From a virus, in the IMG/VR virus record IMGVR_UViG_3300032293_002041, positions 62,001-126,000 of that record: 64,000 bases of DNA; one strand, 5' to 3'. Positions 1-8,091 of this stretch are shown here, piece after piece. The position numbers and the translations under genes are program-made. The notes beneath the pieces were generated by a model. That model was not told the DNA's origin, searched no databases, and was given only the letters and a program-made list of their open reading frames with translations. How positions within the stretch are numbered: the first letter of the stretch is position 1; each line of letters begins with the position of its first letter.

Positions 1-387
1 ACCATACACGGAAGAGGGGTGTTCGCAAATCAAGACATTCAAGAGGGAGAGATTGTCGAAAGATGCCCAACTATAGCACTAGGTTTCAGATCCAGGTATC
101 ATAGTGATCCACAAATATATAGATATTTATATGGTCAACCAATGTGCCCATGTAATGAATGCAAAACACACGGATTCATTTTTCATATGGTTCTTGGCTA
201 TGGTATGATATATAATCACCAAGATAATGCAAATACTACTTGGAAATTTGATTATGCTAACTCTATTGCTGATGTAATAGCTAATCGAGACATAAAGAAG
301 GGCGACGAAATTTTTGTAGACTATGGAACAAAATATTTTCATGATATGGAAAAAATAGAATTAGATACTTATGCAAAAAATAATTGA
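1..387 (+). CDS. SET-domain protein, 5' truncated by the window edge
   Basis: The reading frame is open from base 1, so the start lies upstream. The visible part begins with HGRGVFA, the usual start of a SET domain (protein lysine methyltransferase fold). It continues with a YNHQDNANT segment in the place of the family's NHxCxPN motif, and ends with GDEIFVDYG, matching the conserved GEEIxxDYG core. A short cysteine cluster (CPCNEC) sits between them. SET proteins use S-adenosylmethionine to methylate lysines; the substrate here is unknown. The end overlaps the GMP reductase gene by 17 nt, so the two are probably co-transcribed. Family call is firm; activity is inferred. Confidence 0.75.
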   Translation, partial: TIHGRGVFANQDIQEGEIVERCPTIALGFRSRYHSDPQIYRYLYGQPMCPCNECKTHGFIFHMVLGYGMIYNHQDNANTTWKFDYANSIADVIANRDIKKGDEIFVDYGTKYFHDMEKIELDTYAKNN

Positions 388-1507
388 TGACACTAAATTA
401 GATTTTGATGATGTTTTGATAGTACCTCAAAGATCTACATTAACAAGCAGATCAGAGATAAATCTAGAAAGATCTTTTAGCTTTTATCATAGTCCAAGAA
501 TTTGGTCTGGCATTCCTATTATGTGTGCGAATATGAGCTTTGCCTCATTTGATATGGCCAATACTTTAAGTCAGTATAAGATGATAACATGTCTCCATAA
601 ATATCATACAGTGCAGCAATTATCTTCGTATTTTCTAGCCAATCCAAACTCTTTAAATTATGTTTGGATTTCTATTGGATATAAAAAATCTGATATAAAT
701 CACTTGCTAGAATTTTATCAAAAAACTGGTATGCAGCCCAATATTTGTATTGATGTACCTAATGGTCACATGGACGTATTTGTCAGATACTGTAAAAAAA
801 TTAGGGATCATTTTCCAGAATCAATTATAATGGCAGGAAATGTTACCAATCCATCGTCTACTCAAGAACTCCTTATATATGGGGGCGTAGACATTGTAAA
901 ATGTGGAGTTGGAGGAGGCAGTGCTTGTATGACAAGATTTATTACTGGATGTGGATATCCCCAGTTATCTTGTTGTTTAGATAACTCTTATGCGGCTCAT
1001 GGTCTACAAAACGGAGACAAGAAATTAGGATTAATTTGCTCAGATGGAGGTCACAAGCACAGTGGAGATGTATGTAAAGCTATGTGTGCTGGGGCAGACT
1101 TTATTATGCTGGGAGGATTTTTTTCTGGAACTGATGCCTGCGAAGGAGAATGGAAGCTAGAATATAAATGCGCAAAAGCTGGAATAGCATCTGAATTTTG
1201 GCAACCATTTGATCCAGGATATGAAACCGAAACCAGAAAAGTTAATTTCACATATTATGGAATGAGTTCCCATCATGCTCAAGACCAATACGAAGACGGT
1301 AAAAAAGATTATAGAGCATCCGAAGGCACAAAGATTACAGTTAAATATAAAGGACTAACTAAGGAAATAATTCAAGAATTGCTTGGAGGCATACGCTCTT
1401 GTTGCTGTTATATTGGATCTAATTCGATTAAAAATATGTCAAAATGCAGTCAATTCTGCAAAACAAATCAGATACATTCAAATAAAAACCCAGTCTTCGG
1501 AATATAA
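371..1507 (+). CDS. guaC: GMP reductase (IMPDH/GMPR family)
   Basis: GMP reductase converts GMP to IMP with NADPH and releases ammonia. The 378-residue product aligns along its length with bacterial GuaC: N-terminal KLDFDDVLIVPQRS, the catalytic-cysteine loop GGGSACMTR (Cys186, the same number as in E. coli), GCGYPQLS, CSDGGHKHSGDVCKA, ADFIMLGG and the flap YYGMSS. There is no CBS domain, which favours GMPR over IMPDH. Its C-terminal third is richer in cysteine than usual. In a phage it could adjust the purine pool together with NrdJ and the dNMP kinase further along the window. The start is inside the end of the SET gene. Confidence 0.88.
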   Translation: MQKIIDDTKLDFDDVLIVPQRSTLTSRSEINLERSFSFYHSPRIWSGIPIMCANMSFASFDMANTLSQYKMITCLHKYHTVQQLSSYFLANPNSLNYVWISIGYKKSDINHLLEFYQKTGMQPNICIDVPNGHMDVFVRYCKKIRDHFPESIIMAGNVTNPSSTQELLIYGGVDIVKCGVGGGSACMTRFITGCGYPQLSCCLDNSYAAHGLQNGDKKLGLICSDGGHKHSGDVCKAMCAGADFIMLGGFFSGTDACEGEWKLEYKCAKAGIASEFWQPFDPGYETETRKVNFTYYGMSSHHAQDQYEDGKKDYRASEGTKITVKYKGLTKEIIQELLGGIRSCCCYIGSNSIKNMSKCSQFCKTNQIHSNKNPVFGI

Positions 1508-1510
1508 TTA

Positions 1511-2569
1511 ATGAACATACATTTACAGGCTCCTATTGGAGCAACAGGATATGGTAATGCAGCTCTGAATATACTAAAAGAAATAAATCGGGATCACGAT
1601 GTCTGCTTAACATCAATAGGAAATCCTCAGATTGAAAATAAGTCTGATGAAGATACTGTCCGCAGATGCATCAATAAACAAGTTAGCGTCCCGTACGATG
1701 CTGTATCAGTAAAAATATGGCATCAGTTCGATCTATTGAATAGATTAGGGCGAGGTAAATACTATGCATACCCCTTTTTTGAAATAGATACCTTCAATGC
1801 CTTAGAAAAACACCATCTTAATTTTCCAGATGAAATAATAGCTAGTAGTCAGTGGGCAAAACAAATATTGATTGATAATGGAATAGACAGACCAATAGGT
1901 ATTGTTCCTCTTGGAGTTAATCCTGATATTTTTTATCCCATTGAAGTAAAGAATAAACCCAAAAATTTTATTTTTATTACAATCGGCAAATGGGAAATTA
2001 GAAAAGCACATGATATTGTAATAGAGTGTTTTAATAATGCTTTCAATAGAGAAGATAATGTTGAGCTTTGGATGATAACCCATAACCCATTCCTCAATAG
2101 TCACCAAGAAGGTGAATGGCTTAGTATGGTTCAAAAATCTAAGCTTAAAGATAAAATTAAAGTTTTTCCCAGACTATCCTCTCAATATGAGCTTGCTCAA
2201 GCTATTGCTTATGCTGATTGTGGACTTTATGTTTCTAGGGCAGAAGGATGGAATCTTGAGCTATTGGAAACCATGTCAATGAATAAACCGGTTATCGCAA
2301 CAGATTATTCAGCACACACCGAATTTTGTAATAATGATAACGCTAGTCTAGTATCTATAGATGAAACTGAAAAAGCAATAGATAATAAATGGTTTCATGG
2401 TAATGGTAATTGGGCTAAAATTGGACCCAAACAAAAAGAACAAATTATTAACTATATGAGAGATATCTATAGAAATAATATTAATACCAATCTTAATGGT
2501 GTTGAGACAGGCAAGAAATTTACTTGGAAAAATTCGGCTAAGGAACTACTCAGGTGTATACATGACTAA
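1511..2569 (+). CDS. Glycosyltransferase, GT-B fold (GT4-like)
   Basis: A 352-residue protein with the features of group 1 glycosyltransferases. The N-terminal Rossmann half opens with LQAPIGATGYGNAA, a middle linker reads TIGKWEIRKAHD, and the C-terminal half carries AEGWNLELLETMSMNKPVIA, the E-x7-E type nucleotide-sugar site. It should transfer a sugar from a nucleotide donor; donor and acceptor are not predictable. It follows guaC after 3 nt. It stands apart from the two big sugar islands of the window but resembles the proteins at 45835-48623. No signal peptide or membrane segment is visible. Confidence 0.82.
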   Translation: MNIHLQAPIGATGYGNAALNILKEINRDHDVCLTSIGNPQIENKSDEDTVRRCINKQVSVPYDAVSVKIWHQFDLLNRLGRGKYYAYPFFEIDTFNALEKHHLNFPDEIIASSQWAKQILIDNGIDRPIGIVPLGVNPDIFYPIEVKNKPKNFIFITIGKWEIRKAHDIVIECFNNAFNREDNVELWMITHNPFLNSHQEGEWLSMVQKSKLKDKIKVFPRLSSQYELAQAIAYADCGLYVSRAEGWNLELLETMSMNKPVIATDYSAHTEFCNNDNASLVSIDETEKAIDNKWFHGNGNWAKIGPKQKEQIINYMRDIYRNNINTNLNGVETGKKFTWKNSAKELLRCIHD

Positions 2570-2580
2570 AGGAGATTTTT

Positions 2581-3144
2581 ATGCCAATACCACAACCACA
2601 CAAAGATGAAGATAGACAAAAATTCGTAGCTCGTTGCATGGGCGACGAGGTTATGAAAAAGGAATATCCCGAAGCAAAACAAAGAGTTGCAATATGTCTT
2701 GGTCAAAGCCAAACTAAAAAATCAAAAAATAGTCTATTAGATAATGTTTTGGCTGTTTTAGGTTTTACATATGATTTTGATTGCGAGGATTGTGGAAATT
2801 CTGAAGAATTGACAATATCAAACTTATCTATTCCTAAAGAAGAAGACTATATAGATGCTGGAGAAGTAAGTGAAGATTACGATATTTCACATATAGTAGC
2901 ATCAGAATATCAAGGAAAAAAAGTAACACTTAATAAATACTTCAGAACTCCAGATGGTCCGAAAAAATTTAGCGTTTATGTTAAGAACGAAAAGGGCAAT
3001 GTTGTTAAAGTAAATTTTGGCGACCCAAATATGGAAATCAAGAAAGATATTCCTGCAAGAAGAAAAAGTTTTAGGGCAAGAATGAGGTGTGATAATCCAG
3101 GACCAAAATGGAAAGCTCGTTATTGGGCATGTAAGAGCTGGTAG
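2581..3144 (+). CDS. Phage protein of unknown function with basic C-terminal domain
   Basis: Preceded by an excellent ribosome binding site (AAAGGAG, 6 nt before ATG). The N-terminus (about residues 10-45) has the pattern RCMGDEVMKKEYPEAKQRVA-x-C, and the C-terminus (about 120-187) has TPDGPKKFSVYVKN, VNFGDPNMEIKKD and DNPGPKWKARYWACKSW. I know both segments as recurrent in uncharacterised phage proteins, often near structural genes, but no function is established to me. A CEDCG pair in the middle might bind metal with other cysteines. The GGTGTATA-like motif at 2552 lies just upstream. Confidence 0.7.
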   Translation: MPIPQPHKDEDRQKFVARCMGDEVMKKEYPEAKQRVAICLGQSQTKKSKNSLLDNVLAVLGFTYDFDCEDCGNSEELTISNLSIPKEEDYIDAGEVSEDYDISHIVASEYQGKKVTLNKYFRTPDGPKKFSVYVKNEKGNVVKVNFGDPNMEIKKDIPARRKSFRARMRCDNPGPKWKARYWACKSW

Positions 3145-3180
3145 AACAACTTTATATTAACTACAAATGGATTAATAATT

Positions 3181-3711
3181 ATGATTAAATCGATTAATGA
3201 ACTATTAAAAGATCAAGAAACATCAAAAGCTCAACAAGTTGAAGGATATACATCTGACGCAGTAATTGAGTTACTCAAGAAATCACTAAATATTCACTGG
3301 CAACAGACCACCTCGCTTTCTGCACAAGCTGTTCATCTAGACAGATGGGGCTATAAAAAATTAGCGTCTATTCTTAAAGAAGACGCTAAAGAAGAACACG
3401 AACATGCTATGATTAATTTAGCAAGATTAGAATTTTTTGATGAAGACTATCAACCACTAGTGGTTCAACCTCCAGTCTGGAATAGGCACGATATACTTGC
3501 TATGATTAGATATAATCTATCTTCAGTTCAAGAAGCGTCCGCTGCTGAAAGAGCAACCATAGTTGCGGCTAGATCAACCGGTGATGAGATGACTGCAAAT
3601 ATCATGATACCTTTACTACAAGGTAGCGAAGATGGAATTGCTTTATATGAGGGATATCTTAAGCTTATTGAGCAAATGGGATTGGATAACTTTCTTAGTA
3701 TACAAGTATGA
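3181..3711 (+). CDS. Bacterioferritin/ferritin-like four-helix protein with incomplete metal site
   Basis: The 176-residue protein follows the bacterioferritin pattern: helix A ending DRWGYKKLA, helix B with KEEHEHAMINLARLEFF, a long loop, helices C and D, and the C-terminal KLIEQMGLDNFL, which matches the Bfr end KMGLQNYL. Aligned by eye with E. coli Bfr, the E51 and H54 equivalents are kept. Those of E18, E94, E127 and H130 look replaced (His, Val, Ser, Gly), and the haem ligand Met52 is His. The fold call is firm, but ferroxidase activity is doubtful; it may be a cage-forming or DNA-protecting relative. It overlaps the next gene by 4 nt. Confidence 0.72.
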   Translation: MIKSINELLKDQETSKAQQVEGYTSDAVIELLKKSLNIHWQQTTSLSAQAVHLDRWGYKKLASILKEDAKEEHEHAMINLARLEFFDEDYQPLVVQPPVWNRHDILAMIRYNLSSVQEASAAERATIVAARSTGDEMTANIMIPLLQGSEDGIALYEGYLKLIEQMGLDNFLSIQV

Positions 3712-4352
3712 TAAATCTTAACTCATTAATTAGATATAAAGAAATTGAATCATTAGGATATGGTACTACATATATAGAAGAACCTGTTCCTGATATAGTA
3801 GATTTTGATTGGAAAAAAATTTTAGAAGCACCACCGTCTAATATGAGCAAAGAGACTTTTTTGGAGCTACAATTAATATCACGAGCAACTTTGCAGAGAA
3901 CTTCTGAAGACACTAAACTAGTAGAGATTATAGATCAAGATACTGATAGTGTTTTTATTGAATTGCTTAATCAATATGGTCTGGAATATCCCCAACCCAA
4001 AATATTAGAATTCTATAGTATAATTAAACCTATTGTACTAAACGTAAAATACCTATGGAATAGACCAAGACCGGCACAATTGGCCAAATATTATGACTTA
4101 AATATTGACGTTATTGTTACAGACACTCATCATACAGCTGCTTATCCATCTGGACATACGGTGTATAGTAGTTTGATTTCTAATATTATTCAATATTATT
4201 ACCCGACAGTAGACAAAAAAAAATTAGACTCATTGGTCAAAGACACAGAAAAAGCGAGAATACTACAAGGCGTACATTATCCCTCAGATAACCTAGCTTC
4301 AATAAAATTAACTAAATTCCTATTTAACAAACTAAAAGAGAAAATATTATGA
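3708..4352 (+). CDS. PAP2-superfamily phosphatase, soluble type
   Basis: Three signature blocks of the PAP2 (class A acid phosphatase/vanadium haloperoxidase) superfamily are present. They are K-x6-RP as KYLWNRPRP, the PSGH block as AAYPSGHTVYSS, and the third block ARILQGVHYPSDN (SRx5Hx3D with the Ser changed to Ala, and the catalytic His and Asp kept). No membrane helices are visible, unlike lipid phosphatases of the family, so a soluble phosphomonoesterase is more likely. The substrate is unknown; sugar or nucleotide phosphates would suit the setting. It overlaps both neighbours by 4 nt and so belongs to a compact operon. Confidence 0.83.
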   Translation: MINLNSLIRYKEIESLGYGTTYIEEPVPDIVDFDWKKILEAPPSNMSKETFLELQLISRATLQRTSEDTKLVEIIDQDTDSVFIELLNQYGLEYPQPKILEFYSIIKPIVLNVKYLWNRPRPAQLAKYYDLNIDVIVTDTHHTAAYPSGHTVYSSLISNIIQYYYPTVDKKKLDSLVKDTEKARILQGVHYPSDNLASIKLTKFLFNKLKEKIL

Positions 4353-4840
4353 ACAGATTTTATCAGATTCTAGACTCAATACAATCTTTTGTATCAATTT
4401 CTAACGACAGCACATGTGCGTCTAACGATAACTTGGAAGAGTACAAACAAGATTTTTATGAGATGAATATAGGATCATTGAAAGCTATAGCCTCTCATGC
4501 TCAAGCAATATTAGATTCTGTCAACGACCCAAAAATTAAAGAAAACTTGACAGAAAGCTGGCTACAGGGTAAAATCGCTATCACAGAGGATTACATGCGC
4601 ACAATCCACGATTTTGTAAAGTATGTACCGTCGGATGACGATGATAGTTTAGCCAAAGACAAGACTGGATTATGGGACAATATCAGAAAGAAAAAAGAAA
4701 AAGAAGGCAAAAAATATCGTCCAGCAAAAAGGGGCGACGAAGATAGACCGGATCCCAAAATGTGGAAAAAATTAACACAAGGCAATAAGGTGTGTAGTCA
4801 TTGTGGACTAGCTACCGGATGCTGTATGTGTGGTGGATAA
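4349..4840 (+). CDS. Phage protein of unknown function with C-terminal zinc-knuckle-like cysteines
   Basis: 163 residues. The first 90 are predicted mainly helical and acidic. Then comes a very charged stretch (GLWDNIRKKKEKEGKKYRPA), a GDEDRPDPKMWKKL segment, and a C-terminal CSHCGLATGCCMCGG with two CxxC-type pairs that could bind zinc. The GLWDNIR...KRGDE pattern recurs in uncharacterised phage proteins, which supports a real gene but gives no function. Start ATG overlaps the PAP2 stop (ATGA). It ends an operon-like run; a 55-nt gap precedes the sigma-factor gene. Confidence 0.62.
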   Translation: MNRFYQILDSIQSFVSISNDSTCASNDNLEEYKQDFYEMNIGSLKAIASHAQAILDSVNDPKIKENLTESWLQGKIAITEDYMRTIHDFVKYVPSDDDDSLAKDKTGLWDNIRKKKEKEGKKYRPAKRGDEDRPDPKMWKKLTQGNKVCSHCGLATGCCMCGG

Positions 4841-4895
4841 TAGTCAGTTGATTTTAGGACATTAATTTACTTAGGACTTTTACAAAGGACAACCC

Positions 4896-5480
4896 ATGGA
4901 AAAAGAATATGATAGTCTGTCTACATATATAATTTTAGCTAAAAAGATTATATCAAAATTTGCACCAGGATTTTATTCTTCATTAAGACAAGAACTATTA
5001 TCTAATGAAGATGCAATAGCAGATATAGCATCCGCAATCATGATAGGAGACTGGAGATGGGACAAGGATAGAACCGGATTTGAGGGAAAGTCTAAGACTA
5101 AATATTCTTACAGAAATCAATGTGGCATATGGGCCATTAAGACATATCTATCTAATAAGTACAGGAAACAGAATAATCATTACTCTCTAGATAATATTAA
5201 TAAAGATCTTGATATTAGCTTTACAGATAATATTGAAGATAAACCAGAGTATGACCCATCATTAATAGCTGAACAAAATGAATATCATGAAGCACTAAAA
5301 GACAATATTGAAAATATCTTATCATGCGGACTCATATCAGAAAAGCAAAAAGAGCAGATAAAGCAATATTACTTTGAAGATAAGACTCTTTCTGAAATTG
5401 GTGCTAATTTTGGAGTTACTAGAGAAGCTATCAGACAAAATATTCAGAAGGGATTGTCAAAGATTAGAGAATATGTTTAA
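4896..5480 (+). CDS. Sigma-70-like RNA polymerase sigma factor
   Basis: A 194-residue protein with a two-domain layout. Residues about 35-100 look like sigma region 2 (DWRWDKDRTGF...KYSYRNQCGIWAIKTYL). Residues about 145-194 are a clear region 4 helix-turn-helix (LSEIGANFGVTREAIRQNIQ-KGLSKIREYV). Such short sigma factors redirect host RNA polymerase to phage promoters; the promoter it reads is unknown, but a GGTGTATA-type motif is a candidate (see findings). ATG follows AAAGGAC at good spacing. Region 3 and region 1.1 are missing, as in phage and group IV-like factors. Confidence 0.78.
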   Translation: MEKEYDSLSTYIILAKKIISKFAPGFYSSLRQELLSNEDAIADIASAIMIGDWRWDKDRTGFEGKSKTKYSYRNQCGIWAIKTYLSNKYRKQNNHYSLDNINKDLDISFTDNIEDKPEYDPSLIAEQNEYHEALKDNIENILSCGLISEKQKEQIKQYYFEDKTLSEIGANFGVTREAIRQNIQKGLSKIREYV

Positions 5481-5820
5481 TACAACAATATATTTATATG
5501 TAGTATCTTTCGATCTTGATAAAGATGAACAATGTTTTATTTCGATATCAGAAAACAGATTTATACCATTATCAATTAATTTAAATACTGATGATCTATC
5601 AATAGAGGAATATCTAGAAACTTTATTTGAACAAAATATTTCTTTGGCTTTTGGGTGGGTGAAAACTAAACTATTAGATGTTGTTAAGCAAAAGGAAAAT
5701 ATTAATATACATTACTCTTGTGTTGTCCCGCCTGACACCCCTCTCAAGAACTGTTATTATACTAGTGCAAATCTAGCTATTGTTAACCGTTTTGCAAGAA
5801 AAGCATTATTATATGTTTAA
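5473..5820 (+). CDS. Small protein of unknown function
   Basis: 115 residues from ATG 5473, which overlaps the end of the sigma gene by 8 nt. A longer open frame exists upstream, but it lies inside the sigma gene and I prefer the overlap start. The product begins NTTIYLYVVSFDLD and contains SIEEYLETLFEQ and VVPPDTPLKNCYY. A weak resemblance to Nudix-like alpha/beta folds can be imagined, but no Nudix box (GX5EX7REUXEEXGU) is present, so no function is assigned. It overlaps the next gene by 8 nt. Confidence 0.6.
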   Translation: MFNTTIYLYVVSFDLDKDEQCFISISENRFIPLSINLNTDDLSIEEYLETLFEQNISLAFGWVKTKLLDVVKQKENINIHYSCVVPPDTPLKNCYYTSANLAIVNRFARKALLYV

Positions 5821-6277
5821 ATTTTTATGGCAATTTTTCAATACCACTAAATTAGTAGGAAAAACAGAAGAGTTTGTTAAACCGACTGAAGAAGAAAAGG
5901 AAGAGCCAAAAGAAGACAAGCATTCTACTAAAATAGAAAAAGATTATTTGTGTAGTCTTAGTCTACAATTAAATTATGATGGTACAGTAAACATCATTTG
6001 TTATTGGCCTAGTTTTGAGAAACTAGAACCATCTATGATTGATTCAATTGCTAATCAATATGCTACTATGATATTTATGACAAACAATGGCCTATTAAAA
6101 AAGGATATAGTTGAAACTCTTTCTGATGTTTTGGGTTCGGAAGATCCATTTGACGCATATTTTGTTCATCAGGTATTAGCTAAGTGGTTAGAAATAACTG
6201 AAAAAACAGAGCAAACCCTAAATAGCAAACCATTCATCAAGCCGTCTAGTGTATTTAAAAACTATATGACTAAATAG
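5813..6277 (+). CDS. Protein of unknown function with acidic N-terminal linker
   Basis: 154 residues from ATG 5813, which overlaps the previous stop by 8 nt. A hydrophobic start (MFKFLWQFFN) is followed by a Glu/Lys-rich linker (about residues 20-40) and then a compact domain containing LSLQLNYDGTVNIICYWP, ANQYATMIFMTNNGLL and DPFDAYFVHQVLAKWLEI. I do not recognise the family. Its place in a run of overlapping genes (sigma factor to ClpP-like) suggests expression with virion or takeover genes. Confidence 0.6.
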   Translation: MFKFLWQFFNTTKLVGKTEEFVKPTEEEKEEPKEDKHSTKIEKDYLCSLSLQLNYDGTVNIICYWPSFEKLEPSMIDSIANQYATMIFMTNNGLLKKDIVETLSDVLGSEDPFDAYFVHQVLAKWLEITEKTEQTLNSKPFIKPSSVFKNYMTK

Positions 6278-6301
6278 TTTACAACTAATAATAGGATCAA
6301 A

Positions 6302-6736
6302 ATGAGAAATGTCTATGGAGAAGATAATCTAATAGTTTGGCAAAAATGGTTTGATCCTTTTGGAGCAGACGATGAGGTTTCTATAGACCCTAGTATTAAT
6401 GAATCTAACAACATAGACGAAGAAGATGAGATTCCTGGCGTTGAAGATCAAATATCTCATCATCAAAAAATGAGAGCGATAGCTACCCCTATGGGTTTAA
6501 TCCCATATACAGAAAACACTGCTTCCAGTAAAATTTTTAATTTTTGGGTAGGTCATTCTAACTTCAATATTAATGAACATGTAATTGATATTATAGAAAA
6601 TACGGACGGCGTTGAAACCCTTGATGTATTTACTAGATATAGATTTAGAATAGCCATAGGGAAGGTTTTTGATGATGCAAAAGTAATGAAAGAGATTAAC
6701 GATCAAGTCTATAGGTACTTACATGGTAGCCAATAA
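6302..6736 (+). CDS. Acidic protein of unknown function
   Basis: 144 residues, preceded by AGGATC at 6 nt spacing. It has a strongly acidic N-terminal half (DDEVSIDPSINESNNIDEED), followed by a domain containing NFWVGHSNFNINEHVIDIIENTDGVE and TRYRFRIAIGKVFDDAKVMKEINDQV. The second segment reads like a small alpha/beta domain. No family is recognised. The gene ends 14 nt inside the ClpP-like gene, so translation is probably coupled. Confidence 0.6.
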   Translation: MRNVYGEDNLIVWQKWFDPFGADDEVSIDPSINESNNIDEEDEIPGVEDQISHHQKMRAIATPMGLIPYTENTASSKIFNFWVGHSNFNINEHVIDIIENTDGVETLDVFTRYRFRIAIGKVFDDAKVMKEINDQVYRYLHGSQ

Positions 6737-7394
6737 CGACACAGAACTTAATGACATTCATAATTTTAATATTAATCCAAAAACAAGAGAAGTATTTCTG
6801 CACTCATATTTAGATGGAGAAGAAGAAGGTGGTGTAGATTATAGATCAGCTGTAGTATTTGAAAAAAATATTAGATACCTAAATACTCTCTCAGATGAAT
6901 CTATACTAGTTCATATGCACCTTCCTGGAGGGGACTGGCAGGACTGCTTGGGTATTTATGATACCATAAGATTTTCTAAGGCAAAAATTATTATCTTAGC
7001 CTATGCTAAAGTAGAATCCTCAAGTAGCGTTATACTGCAAGCTGCGCCGCTAAGAGTTTTAATGCCAAATACCAATCTCATGATTCATTATGGATCATTT
7101 AGTATTGATGCAGAACATAGCAAAGCCGCTGCTGCTGGCATAAATTGGAATGAACAAGAGTGTGATAAAATGATTGATATTTTTACTGACCGATGTATGC
7201 AGAGCGAGATGGCTAAATTAAAAAATTGGAAAAGAATGATGGCTAAAAAACATATCACTTCACAACTGGCTAATAAGTGTGACTGGATACTAAAAGCACA
7301 AGAAGCAGTAGAATATGGATTCGCTGACGGTGTATTAGGAGATAAGAAATACTCAACTATAGATTCTCTTAAATCCTATAAGTTTAAAAAATGA
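6723..7394 (+). CDS. ClpP-like serine protease
   Basis: 223 residues with the ClpP/crotonase fold. MHLPGGDWQDCLGIYDTI matches the SPGG strand-turn region. VESSSSVILQAA stands where ClpP has QAASMGAFLLTA (nucleophile Ser about 100). NTNLMIHYG carries the catalytic His (about 122), and AQEAVEYGFADGVL matches the C-terminal SAxEAVEYGLVD. The catalytic Asp is not obvious by eye. Phage ClpP-like proteins are often head-maturation proteases or partners of host Clp ATPases; the absence of a fused scaffold region favours the second here, but this is inference. Confidence 0.8.
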   Translation: MVANNDTELNDIHNFNINPKTREVFLHSYLDGEEEGGVDYRSAVVFEKNIRYLNTLSDESILVHMHLPGGDWQDCLGIYDTIRFSKAKIIILAYAKVESSSSVILQAAPLRVLMPNTNLMIHYGSFSIDAEHSKAAAAGINWNEQECDKMIDIFTDRCMQSEMAKLKNWKRMMAKKHITSQLANKCDWILKAQEAVEYGFADGVLGDKKYSTIDSLKSYKFKK

Positions 7395-8044
7395 TCATAG
7401 AATTTTCAACATATGATATCTCGCTATCTGATCAAGAGATAAAAACAAGTTTAGAAAAAGCTATAGTTTTTAAACCTAAAACTATCTGCTTGCTCCCTCC
7501 ACACATAAAGATGACCAAAAATCTTGTTCCAGACGATATTTTAGTATCAACTGTTATAGACTACCCTCTTGGAGTTTTGGATACCAAAAACCGAAATCAA
7601 GCCATAGAGTCATCCATCAAGTCTGGCGCACAAATTATTAATGTTGTTGCTCAACCTTATTATTTTTGCAATAGAAAATATGACAAATTTAAAGATGATA
7701 TTAAAAGTAATCTAGAAATTTGCAATAAATATTCCGTGGAGTTAAGATATATTTTAGAGTATAGAGTTTTTACATATGAATTACTCTATAAAGTATCTCA
7801 AATTTTATTAGATCTTGGAGTATATACCATATATCCATCTACAGGATATCAATTAGACGATATTAGTGACAATATTTTAGCATCAGCACTGATAAATAAA
7901 AAAGTTCCCATCAATATCATTTGTAATGGAAATATTTGGAATATTAGCCAAATTACTAACATAAATAAGGGCAATTTGTATGGATTGAAGGTTAATTCTA
8001 TTAATGCTTTAAAATTATTATCTAAAAATAATCAGTCTTCTTAA
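7391..8044 (+). CDS. DeoC/DERA-like TIM-barrel protein lacking the Schiff-base lysine
   Basis: The 217-residue protein follows deoxyribose-phosphate aldolase. The segment VSTVIDYPLGVLDTKNRNQA aligns with the DERA VxTVIGFPLG...K block, followed by AIESSIKSGAQIINVVA and, near residue 145, TIYPSTGY in the place of FIKTSTGF. The lysine that forms the Schiff base in DERA (K167 in E. coli) is a tyrosine here (about Tyr148), and the second lysine (K201) is not evident. It therefore cannot use the classical mechanism. It may be another aldolase-like enzyme or a binding protein. It overlaps the ClpP-like gene by 4 nt. Confidence 0.68.
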   Translation: MIIEFSTYDISLSDQEIKTSLEKAIVFKPKTICLLPPHIKMTKNLVPDDILVSTVIDYPLGVLDTKNRNQAIESSIKSGAQIINVVAQPYYFCNRKYDKFKDDIKSNLEICNKYSVELRYILEYRVFTYELLYKVSQILLDLGVYTIYPSTGYQLDDISDNILASALINKKVPINIICNGNIWNISQITNINKGNLYGLKVNSINALKLLSKNNQSS

Positions 8045-8050
8045 GTTTTA

Positions 8051-8066
8051 GGGTATACTAATAATA
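8051..8066 (+). promoter_or_regulatory. Candidate promoter element upstream of the 8092 gene
   Basis: GGGTATACTAATAATA lies 26 nt before the strong start of the 8092 gene. TATACT (8054-8059) fits a -10 element, but no good -35 is visible, and it also partly resembles the GTGTAT motif found before other genes. It is the only gap between the DeoC-like gene and the putative highly expressed virion gene. Confidence 0.25.
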
Positions 8067-8091
8067 GTTTTCTAACACAATGGAGATTACC

